Source: Actinomycetota bacterium
Lineage (GTDB): Bacteria; Actinomycetota; Humimicrobiia; Humimicrobiales; Humimicrobiaceae
Length of the DNA: 14,572 nt
Assembly (NCBI GenBank): GCA_016783995.1
Contig: JADHVN010000023.1
Span: 1-14,572, forward strand
Direction of reading: 5' to 3'
This document shows positions 8,432 to 14,572 of this stretch, in pieces. The notes beneath the pieces are model-generated. The model searched no databases and had not been told where the DNA came from. It was given only the letters and a program-made list of their open reading frames with translations. A program made the translations under genes and the position numbers. The stretch's first letter is position 1. Each line of letters begins with the position of its first letter.

Positions 8432-8447
8432 AAAGGAGTTATCCATT
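8432..8447 (+). promoter_or_regulatory. Ribosome-binding site that points to an ATT start codon
   Basis: AAAGGAG at 8432-8438 is the strongest Shine-Dalgarno sequence in the window. Six bases later is ATT (8445-8447), in frame with the first ABC protein. An in-frame stop lies at 8403-8405, and no ATG, GTG or TTG occurs in frame between it and ATG 8670. Starting at 8670 would remove the first transmembrane helix. Confidence 0.65.
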
Positions 8448-10283
8448 AAGGAACTAAAAACACTTTTAAAATATCTAAGAAAACACAGCCTTTACTTTTC
8501 AGGAAGTGTCATATTTATTTTTCTGACCAATGCAGCGGCACTTCTTATTCCCTGGATACTAAAACTGGCCATTGACAGTATAGAAAAATTCTCTGATGCA
8601 ACTACCCTTCTAAAGTACGGCACACTTCTGGTCGGAGTTGCAGCAGTTCAGGGTCTTTTTAGATTTTATATGAGAAAAATGCTTGTAGGCATATCCAGGA
8701 AAATTGAATACAGTATCAGAACTGATTTCTTTTTTCATCTGCAAAAACTTGACTCTTCCTTTTTTACCAATACCAGAACAGGCAGTATTATGGCCCTTAT
8801 GACCAATGATCTTGAAGCAGTAAGGAATTTCCTGGGCCCGGGACTATTACATCTTTTTAATACTATTTTTGTTTTTATAACCACCCTAACTGTAATGTTT
8901 CTTATAAATGTAAGGTTATCACTTTACTCGCTGATTGCTATTCCCTTGATTCCCGTGCTGGTAAGCAGGCTGGGCGCTATGTTATATCGGAGATTTAAAA
9001 AGTCTCAGGAACAATATGCTGTCCTTTCAGCTAAAACCCAGGAGAGTATTGCCGGAATGAAAGTTGTAAAATCTTTTACCCAGGAAGAAAATGAGAAAAA
9101 CACGTTTTCCAAATTAAACCTGGATTATATAAAAAGGAATCTATCCCTTGCCAGAGTTAGAAGCCTGTTCTGGCCATCAATGATTTTTATAGGAGGAATT
9201 GGAACTATGGTTGTCCTGCTGGTAGGTGGAAGACAGGTAATAGATAGAACTTTGACCATAGGCCAATTCGTTCAATTTTCTGCTTATATTGGCTTCATTA
9301 CCTGGCCCCTTATCTCCCTGGGGTGGGTCATAAATTTAATCCAGCGTGGTTCCGTTTCAATGGGTAGAATTAATAATATATTCAGAATAGAACCAGATAT
9401 TACCAGTCCCAAAAAGCCGGCAACCATAAAAACTTTACAGGGTAATATCAGTTTTGATCATGTATTTTTTAGATATGAACTCAGTGAAAAAACAAAAAAG
9501 CTTATTAAGGAAAACTTTATTGACTTTAAAGATACCTTCACCCGTGCCATTGAAAATAATTGGGTAATCAAAGACATGAGTTTCGATATTAAAGCAGGGA
9601 TGAAGGTGGGTATAGTAGGATTTACCGGGTCTGCAAAATCAACTATAGTTAACCTCATTCCCCGTCTTTACAATCCACAGAAGGGTAAGATTCTGATAGA
9701 TGGATTTGATATAAGGTCCTACCCCCTGGAAGTTCTCCGGTCAAATATTGGATATGTTACCCAGGAACCTTTCCTCTTCTCAAAATCAATCAGGGAAAAC
9801 ATTTTATTTGGAAAAGAGGAGCTCCTATCACATCTAAGTGAGAGTGAGATTATAAATAAAATTATAGAAGTTTCAAAAACATCCCATCTCCATGAGGATG
9901 TAAGACAGTTCCCCCAAAAATATGAAACTCTTATTGGTGAACGTGGAGTTACCTTATCAGGGGGACAGAAACAGAGACTGGCCATAGCCAGAGCTCTGCT
10001 TTCAGAGCCTGTAATTTTAATCTTTGATGATTCGTTTTCAAACGTGGACACCAATACCGAGGAATTGATACTTTCTGATTTAAAACAAAAAACTTGTGGT
10101 ATTACTACCATAATAATTTCCCACCGTATTTCCACCATAAAAGACTCTGATTTGATTATGGTTATTGATAATGGAGAAATAAAAGAAATGGGAAAACACA
10201 GTGAGCTTGTGAAAAAATGCAACATATATCAGAGCTTATATTACAGACAGCAACTATCTGAAGAATTAAGAGAAGAAGTTTAA
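8445..10283 (+). CDS. ABC exporter half-transporter, degenerate-site subunit of a heterodimer
   Basis: This is a fused membrane-ATPase subunit of a type IV (multidrug/lipid-type) exporter, 612 residues from the proposed ATT start. Residues 1 to about 310 hold the transmembrane helices, the first being SGSVIFIFLTNAAALLIPWI. The ATPase domain has A-loop Tyr344, Walker A GFTGSAKST at 392-400 (Ala397 replaces the usual third Gly), Q-loop in YVTQEPF, a perfect LSGGQ at 504-508, Walker B ending D528-D529 (Asp replaces the catalytic Glu) and H560. The weakened Walker A/B with an intact signature is the pattern of the degenerate-site subunit in pairs such as TM287/TM288. About 24 extra residues lie between Tyr344 and Val374 compared with the partner subunit. 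The partner gene follows after 19 bp. The substrate cannot be inferred. Confidence 0.9.
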   Translation: MKELKTLLKYLRKHSLYFSGSVIFIFLTNAAALLIPWILKLAIDSIEKFSDATTLLKYGTLLVGVAAVQGLFRFYMRKMLVGISRKIEYSIRTDFFFHLQKLDSSFFTNTRTGSIMALMTNDLEAVRNFLGPGLLHLFNTIFVFITTLTVMFLINVRLSLYSLIAIPLIPVLVSRLGAMLYRRFKKSQEQYAVLSAKTQESIAGMKVVKSFTQEENEKNTFSKLNLDYIKRNLSLARVRSLFWPSMIFIGGIGTMVVLLVGGRQVIDRTLTIGQFVQFSAYIGFITWPLISLGWVINLIQRGSVSMGRINNIFRIEPDITSPKKPATIKTLQGNISFDHVFFRYELSEKTKKLIKENFIDFKDTFTRAIENNWVIKDMSFDIKAGMKVGIVGFTGSAKSTIVNLIPRLYNPQKGKILIDGFDIRSYPLEVLRSNIGYVTQEPFLFSKSIRENILFGKEELLSHLSESEIINKIIEVSKTSHLHEDVRQFPQKYETLIGERGVTLSGGQKQRLAIARALLSEPVILIFDDSFSNVDTNTEELILSDLKQKTCGITTIIISHRISTIKDSDLIMVIDNGEIKEMGKHSELVKKCNIYQSLYYRQQLSEELREEV

Positions 10284-10302
10284 AATAACCAAGGGGCAAA
10301 AG

Positions 10303-12081
10303 ATGTTAGAAGGTTTTTACGAAAAAGATCTAGTAGAAAAACAAATAGATAAAAAAATAATTTCAAAACTTTTTAGATATATAAAGCCGTACCGGCTCCT
10401 TTTGGCCTTTACTATCTTTCTGCTTCTGGTTACAGCAGGCCTGCAGATGGCAGGGCCGTTCTTGATAAAAATAGCTATTGACAATTATATTATGCCCGGG
10501 GAATTTAAAGGGCTTCTCTACATAGTAGTCCTATATGGTCTGGTAATATTATTTGAATTTGTAATCAGGTACTTTCAGGGATACTACACCGAATATATGG
10601 GACAGAAGATAATGTACGATATGAGGATGGATATCTTTTCCCATATAAATAAGATGCCCATGTCCTTCTTTGATAAAAATCCGGTAGGAAGAATCATGAC
10701 CAGGGTCACTACTGATGTTCAAACCCTAAATGAAATGCTATCCTCGGGAATTGTCACTGTCTTTGGAGACATATTTATGATACTGGGCATTATGATTGTG
10801 ATGCTCTCTTTAAACTGGAAACTATCACTTATAGCCTTTTCAGTACTGATCCTGCTGGCTATCGCCACCTTTATATTCAGATCCAAAGTTAGAATAACTT
10901 TCAGAATCGTCAGGGCAAAAATATCCAATATCAACTCCTTTTTGCAGGAAGCAATTTCCGGAATGAACACTACCAAACTGTTTAACCGGCAAAAGGAAAA
11001 CAATAAGGATTTTAAGGATCTTAGCCGGAGTTACCTGGATATTTACCTTAAAACCATATTTTATTACGCTGTATTTTTCCCGGTGGTAACTATCATCGGG
11101 ACCCTGGCAGTAGCTCTGATAATCTGGTACGGAGGGCAAAAAGTTATCCAGAATCTTCTTACCCTGGGAACCCTGGTGGCTTTTATACAGTACATAGAAA
11201 AATTCTTCCACCCCATAAGTGATTTAAGTGAAAAATTCGGAATCCTCCAGGAAGCCATAGCTGCTTCAGAAAGAATATTTAAACTTCTGGATCAGAAACC
11301 CTCTATTGTATCTCCTGTAAAACCTGTAAAAGTCAAAGAGATTAAGGGCAATATTAAATTTAATAAAGTATGGTTCGCCTACAATGATAAAAACTATGTA
11401 CTTAAAGATATTTCCTTTAAACTTGAAACAGGCCAGAGTGTGGCTTTCGTAGGCGCCACCGGCTCAGGAAAAACATCTATAATAAACTTGCTTAATAGAT
11501 TTTATGACATACAAAAAGGAAAGATTTTTCTTGACGATATAGATATAAAAAGATTTAACCTCCAGTACTTAAGAAAACACATAGGAATAGTGATGCAGGA
11601 TGTATTTTTATTTTCCGGGACTATACTGGATAATATCCGTCTGGGAAATAAAGACATTTCCCTGGAAAGGGTAATTGAGGCTTCAAAATATGTAAATGCC
11701 CATAAATTTATAGAAAAGCTTCCGGATAAATATAATTACGAGGTAAAAGAAAGAGGACAGGTATTATCGGTAGGGCAGCGTCAGTTAATCGCCTTTGCCA
11801 GAGCCCTGGTGTTTAATCCAGAAATACTTCTGGTTCTTGATGAAGCCACCTCAAGTATTGATTCTGAAATAGAATCATTAATTCAGGACGCTCTGGGTAA
11901 AATAATGAAAAATAGGACTACTATAGTGATTGCCCACCGGCTCTCTACCATAAGGAATGTAGATAAAATAATAGTCCTGTCTCATGGCAGAATAGTAGAA
12001 AAGGGTACTCACAAGCAGCTTCTAAAACTAAGGGGAATTTATTACAAACTCTATAGATTTCAGTACCAGCTGCAGGCTTAA
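10303..12081 (+). CDS. ABC exporter half-transporter, consensus-site subunit of the heterodimer
   Basis: This is the second subunit of the exporter, 592 residues. The transmembrane domain covers about 20-320; its first helix includes LLLAFTIFLLLVTAGLQMAG. The ATPase domain has Walker A GATGSGKTS at 384-392, Q-loop in IVMQDVFLFSG, Walker B ILLVLDE with catalytic Glu514, and H545. Its signature is LSVGQ at 488-492 instead of LSGGQ. The full Walker A/B with a weakened signature exactly complements the first subunit. Together they give one competent ATP site (this Walker A/B plus the partner's LSGGQ) and one degenerate site. The start ATG has AAGGGG upstream. The gene ends 23 bp from the convergent NYN gene, and I see no clear terminator hairpin in that gap. 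Drug, lipid or peptide export are all possible. Confidence 0.92.
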   Translation: MLEGFYEKDLVEKQIDKKIISKLFRYIKPYRLLLAFTIFLLLVTAGLQMAGPFLIKIAIDNYIMPGEFKGLLYIVVLYGLVILFEFVIRYFQGYYTEYMGQKIMYDMRMDIFSHINKMPMSFFDKNPVGRIMTRVTTDVQTLNEMLSSGIVTVFGDIFMILGIMIVMLSLNWKLSLIAFSVLILLAIATFIFRSKVRITFRIVRAKISNINSFLQEAISGMNTTKLFNRQKENNKDFKDLSRSYLDIYLKTIFYYAVFFPVVTIIGTLAVALIIWYGGQKVIQNLLTLGTLVAFIQYIEKFFHPISDLSEKFGILQEAIAASERIFKLLDQKPSIVSPVKPVKVKEIKGNIKFNKVWFAYNDKNYVLKDISFKLETGQSVAFVGATGSGKTSIINLLNRFYDIQKGKIFLDDIDIKRFNLQYLRKHIGIVMQDVFLFSGTILDNIRLGNKDISLERVIEASKYVNAHKFIEKLPDKYNYEVKERGQVLSVGQRQLIAFARALVFNPEILLVLDEATSSIDSEIESLIQDALGKIMKNRTTIVIAHRLSTIRNVDKIIVLSHGRIVEKGTHKQLLKLRGIYYKLYRFQYQLQA

Positions 12082-12104
12082 AAATATTCTCTTTGGTTTC
12101 TTCT

Positions 12105-12722
12105 CTACCGCCAGTACTCCGGCTTCTTTATTTCATTTCCATTGCTGTCAATTATTTCTTCAGGAAGCTGACTCTTTTTAAAATAATTGGTAAAAATCCT
12201 GGCACTGAAATGACAATATTCTCTTAGCCTGTCTGTTTTTCTGTAAGGTGGAAAAAATATGACAAGTTTCATATTAAAAAGTTCCAGTACAGCCCTGCAT
12301 ACCGGTACCAGATCACTATCGCCGGATATCAGTATCTGAGTATCGCAATTCTTTTGATAAGCATCTCTAAACATTTCAACTGCTATATTCATATCTGTCA
12401 TTTTTTCATTAAAATTTTTAAAAATTTTTCCGCATCTGTTGCACACTGTCATACCTTTTTGATGCCTGCCCAGAAAAACCTCCACATCAGGTAGAGTCTT
12501 TAAAGCCTTAATATAAGAAGATTGTCTGTGAAATTTGTCTTCATCAAATTTTGTTGAGACCATACTGGTAAAATATTTCACTCTAATTAACTTCTGGTTA
12601 GGGAGACAGAGCTTACTAGCTAATTCTCTTAAATCCAGCCAATAATACTTTCTAAGATTAGCTTTTTTCAAACCATTATAAAGATTAAGCCCATCAATAT
12701 AAAAAATTACTCGCTCATTCAT
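12105..12722 (-). CDS. NYN-domain protein (LabA/DUF88-like putative ribonuclease)
   Basis: This 205-residue protein has the acidic residues of the NYN/PIN-like nuclease fold: YIDGLNLY (Asp10, Asn13) at the N-terminus, EKMTDMNIAVEM (Asp110) in the middle and ISGDSDLVP (Asp135, Asp137) later. In related proteins these residues bind a metal ion and cleave RNA. A single CNRC pair at 94-97 could hold half a zinc site. The C-terminal 35 residues look like a loosely structured tail. NYN proteins commonly act in RNA processing or decay, but no substrate can be assigned. It has its own promoter and a structured leader, and is convergent with the ABC operon. The start ATG at 12720-12722 follows AAGGA at short spacing. 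Confidence 0.85.
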   Translation of the reverse strand: MNERVIFYIDGLNLYNGLKKANLRKYYWLDLRELASKLCLPNQKLIRVKYFTSMVSTKFDEDKFHRQSSYIKALKTLPDVEVFLGRHQKGMTVCNRCGKIFKNFNEKMTDMNIAVEMFRDAYQKNCDTQILISGDSDLVPVCRAVLELFNMKLVIFFPPYRKTDRLREYCHFSARIFTNYFKKSQLPEEIIDSNGNEIKKPEYWR

Positions 12723-12743
12723 AATTCCTTACCCAAAAAAGAA

Positions 12744-12763
12744 AGGCCTCAAAAAAGAGGCCT
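12744..12763 (-). terminator. Terminator-like hairpin in the NYN gene leader
   Basis: AGGCCTC (12744-12750) and GAGGCCT (12757-12763) form a perfect 7-bp, mostly GC stem with a six-base loop. On the minus strand it is followed by TTTCTTTTTT, so the transcript would have a GC stem and then a U-rich run, as in an intrinsic terminator. It lies only about 20 bases before the NYN start codon and downstream of that gene's promoter. It is therefore an attenuator, or the end of a separate short transcript. Confidence 0.65.
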
Positions 12764-12767
12764 CGGG

Positions 12768-12786
12768 ACAGAGATACTATCTCTGT
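12768..12786 (-). repeat. 19-bp near-perfect inverted repeat in the NYN leader
   Basis: ACAGAGATA and TATCTCTGT flank a single central base. In the transcript this would form a stem just upstream of the terminator-like hairpin. A competing pairing is visible: GATAC near 12792-12796 can pair with GTATC formed by part of this repeat. The leader could therefore switch between folds. As DNA, the dyad could instead be an operator. Confidence 0.6.
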
Positions 12787-12816
12787 TGTGGTATCAAAAT
12801 TTGACTTAGCATAAGA

Positions 12817-12846
12817 ATTATAGAACAATTCTACTACCTTTGTCAA
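12817..12846 (-). promoter_or_regulatory. Promoter of the NYN gene
   Basis: TTGACA (12841-12846) and TATAAT (12817-12822) are both exact consensus hexamers, separated by 18 bases. The predicted transcript starts near 12810, leaving a leader of nearly 90 bases that contains both hairpins. Confidence 0.75.
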
Positions 12847-13029
12847 AATACTTTTTACTATAATAAGCAACATTCTCCCAAGATTATTTTCTTTCTGCTT
12901 ATATTTGCTTATATTAATAGTATATATAATATTAGAACTTACCGGCCAGGCAAATTAATTTATATCTAATTAATATTGTTTTTAATTATAACACATTAAT
13001 ATACAAAACTAATATTAAATTTAGTCTAA
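12847..13029. other. AT-rich intergenic region between pstB and the NYN promoter
   Basis: With the NYN leader and promoter this completes a gap of just over 300 bases without a gene. It is very AT-rich. The only structure I noted is a tandem GCTTATATT repeated at 12897-12905 and 12907-12915, a 10-bp period about 50 bases upstream of the NYN -35 box. No convincing terminator follows pstB and no open frame looks coding. Confidence 0.5.
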
Positions 13030-13815
13030 TTAGCCAAACCTGCCTGTTATATAGTCTTCCGTTCTTTTATCTCTGGGGTTGGTAAATATCTTATTAGTAT
13101 CGTCATACTCAATTAATGTTGCCGGTTCACCGGTACTTTCAGTCAGAAGAAAGGCTGCTTTTTGCGATACTCTCGCAGCCTGCTGCATATTGTGGGTAAC
13201 TATTATTATAGTGTAATTTTCCTTAAGCTCATCCATCAAATCCTCTATCTTCTGGGTGGAGATGGGATCCAGCGCTGAAGCAGGCTCGTCCATAAGTATT
13301 ATTTCAGGATTTACAGCAAGTACTCTGGCAATACACAGTCTTTGCTGCTGCCCGCCGGAAAGATCCAGAGCATTTGTATTTAATTTGTGCTTTACTTCAT
13401 CCCAGAGAGCCGCTCTTTTCAAACTGCTTTCTACAATTGAGCCCAGCTGTTTTTTGGTATATTTTCTATGTAACCTGGGACCGTAAATAACATTTTCATA
13501 AATAGTCTTGGGGAAGGGATTAGGTCTCTGAAAAACCATCCCGATTCTTTTCCTCAAATCTACAACATCGATATTATCTTTATATATATCAATCTCATCA
13601 ATTATTATTTCACCTTCCACCCTGGTATTGGGCAGCAGTTCATTCATCCTGTTAAAAGTCCGCAAGAATGTAGTTTTTCCACACCCGGATGGGCCGATTA
13701 TTGCGGTAATAGCATTTTCCCGAATATCCATATTTACGTCCGACAATACTTTTACAGTTCCATAATAAAAGCCGTAATTTCTTACTTTTATCTTTATTTT
13801 ATCGTCGTTCATCAA
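13030..13815 (-). CDS. pstB: Phosphate ABC transporter ATP-binding protein PstB
   Basis: PstB is the cytoplasmic ATPase that powers the high-affinity phosphate importer PstSCA. The protein has 261 residues, typical for the family. Walker A is GPSGCGKTT at 41-49, the Q-loop is [10 protein letters not shown], the signature is LSGGQQQR at 152-159, Walker B is IILMDEP at 172-178, the D-loop is SALDP and the switch histidine is in THNM near 208. The C-terminal [10 protein letters not shown] is a PstB hallmark. The start may be TTG 13813-13815 or the next codon, ATG 13810-13812. AGGA upstream sits seven bases from the TTG and ten from the ATG. phoU lies upstream across a gap of 295 bp, and no pstS, pstC or pstA is in the window. 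Confidence 0.95.
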   Translation of the reverse strand: MMNDDKIKIKVRNYGFYYGTVKVLSDVNMDIRENAITAIIGPSGCGKTTFLRTFNRMNELLPNTRVEGEIIIDEIDIYKDNIDVVDLRKRIGMVFQRPNPFPKTIYENVIYGPRLHRKYTKKQLGSIVESSLKRAALWDEVKHKLNTNALDLSGGQQQRLCIARVLAVNPEIILMDEPASALDPISTQKIEDLMDELKENYTIIIVTHNMQQAARVSQKAAFLLTESTGEPATLIEYDDTNKIFTNPRDKRTEDYITGRFG

Positions 13816-14110
13816 TCTGGTATCCTAAGAATTCATTGTTTTAAATATATAAAAACATTTGTTTACCTCATCATTTCAGCTTATATGGTTGAAGTAATCA
13901 TTGACTAAGTGCAGCATAACATAAATACTAATACGTATAATATGCACTAAATCTGCTGTAATAAGGTAGAATTAATTGCAACTTATTCTTAAAATACGTC
14001 ACCTTAATTATGTTTTAGAGTACTAAGTTTATTAACTTTATGAACCAAGTGGAATGATAACAGAAACGTTAAAAAAAATTAATTATAAAACAAAAACTTT
14101 AATAAAATGT
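13816..14110. other. AT-rich gap between phoU and pstB
   Basis: This gap is too long for ordinary genes of one operon. It contains AGTGCA at 13908-13913 and its inverse TGCACT at 13943-13948, flanking a palindromic ATACGTAT. Nearby CAGCA and TGCTG offer a second overlapping pairing. I found no GC-rich terminator after phoU, no clear promoter for pstB and no convincing Pho-box array. A separate promoter for pstB in this gap is plausible but not shown. Confidence 0.45.
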
Positions 14111-14572
14111 CTATACATTATCATGAAAAACTTTATAATCACCACTCAGGAAGTACAGAACTCTCTGTCCTATATTTACAGATTGGTCTCCTATTCTTTC
14201 CAGGTATCTGCTTGCCAGTACAATATTAGTAACAAACTTTATATCCTCCTCACTGAACTTATGGAATGCAAATAATTTTCTAAAAATCATCTTCTGAATC
14301 TCATCAACCATATCATCAGATTTTCCCAGCTTTGAGGCCAGCTTTATATCCTTGTTTTTAAATGATTCAAGAGCCCTGTTCAGCTCCGGTTTAACCAAAT
14401 TTCCCATCTCAATCAGTAGATCCATAATTTCTCTATCAAGATACTTCTTTTTTTCTCTGGCTAACCTTTTTACAATTTTAGAGATGTTTACCGTAAGGTC
14501 ACCGATTCTTTCCAGATGCTTGATAATTATACTGATAGAATGTAAGTATCTTAAGTCTTTGGCCACCGGCTG
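14111..14572 (-). CDS. phoU: Phosphate-specific transport regulator PhoU, 5' partial
   Basis: PhoU restrains phosphate uptake and signalling, acting with the Pst transporter and the PhoR/PhoB-type two-component system. The visible 153 residues run to the stop at 14111-14113. The frame stays open to the right edge (first codons QPVAKDLRYL), so the N-terminal part of a roughly 215-residue protein is missing. The GTG near 14566 is an internal valine, not the start. The two diagnostic metal-binding helices are present: LERIGDLTVNI early and LERIGDQSVNI late, one in each three-helix bundle. The long helical spacer between them is normal. phoU usually follows pstB at the end of a pst operon; here it precedes pstB. 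Confidence 0.93.
   Translation of the reverse strand, partial: QPVAKDLRYLHSISIIIKHLERIGDLTVNISKIVKRLAREKKKYLDREIMDLLIEMGNLVKPELNRALESFKNKDIKLASKLGKSDDMVDEIQKMIFRKLFAFHKFSEEDIKFVTNIVLASRYLERIGDQSVNIGQRVLYFLSGDYKVFHDNV

Noticed and set aside
12723..12810. T-box or known riboswitch in the NYN leader
   Set aside because: No T-box consensus sequence or specifier structure was found, and a NYN protein is not a usual T-box target. The short leader matched no riboswitch core I know.
13980..14050. Pho-box-like TTAATA/TTCATA repeats upstream of pstB
   Set aside because: The spacing is irregular, matches are poor, and such hexamers are common in DNA this AT-rich.
14054..14275. Plus-strand open frame of 73 codons opposite the phoU 3' end
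   Set aside because: It mostly overlaps phoU antisense, has low-complexity composition and lacks a clear ribosome-binding site.

Overview
The window is AT-rich chromosomal DNA from a bacterium. No gene here fixes the taxon. A MerR/HspR-type regulator leading a dnaK-dnaJ-clpB cluster, a DnaJ without zinc fingers, no grpE or CIRCE element in view, and low G+C suggest an anaerobic low-GC lineage, perhaps a Firmicutes or Atribacterota-like one. That placement is a low-confidence inference.

Layout, left to right. (1) 1-2100, minus strand: a restriction-modification-like module. A DNA methyltransferase, apparently split by a frameshift into 1473-1994 and 832-1530, is followed one base later by a nuclease-like gene cut off by the left edge (1-830). 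Two copies of a CGAAGTACTT-centred element, one of them a perfect 22-bp palindrome, lie in front of the module. (2) 2138-8206, minus strand: a heat-shock/disaggregase cluster transcribed hspR-like, dnaK, dnaJ (CbpA type), clpB, from a near-consensus promoter upstream of the regulator. (3) 8378-12081, plus strand and divergent from (2): two ABC half-transporters whose complementary degenerate motifs fit a heterodimeric exporter with one consensus and one degenerate ATP site. The first gene appears to start at a rare ATT codon. (4) 12105-12850, minus strand: a NYN-domain (LabA/DUF88-like) putative ribonuclease, with its own promoter and a structured leader ending in a terminator-like hairpin. 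(5) 13030-14572, minus strand: pstB and the 3' part of phoU, from phosphate uptake and its control.

How the genes work together: DnaK, DnaJ and ClpB form the standard disaggregation and refolding team, and the MerR-type protein is the likely repressor of its own operon. The two ABC proteins should form one exporter. PstB and PhoU belong to the Pst phosphate system, but the order phoU-gap-pstB is unusual. The methyltransferase and nuclease form a likely defence module whose modification half may be broken. I saw no rRNA, tRNA, CRISPR array, insertion sequence or replication origin.
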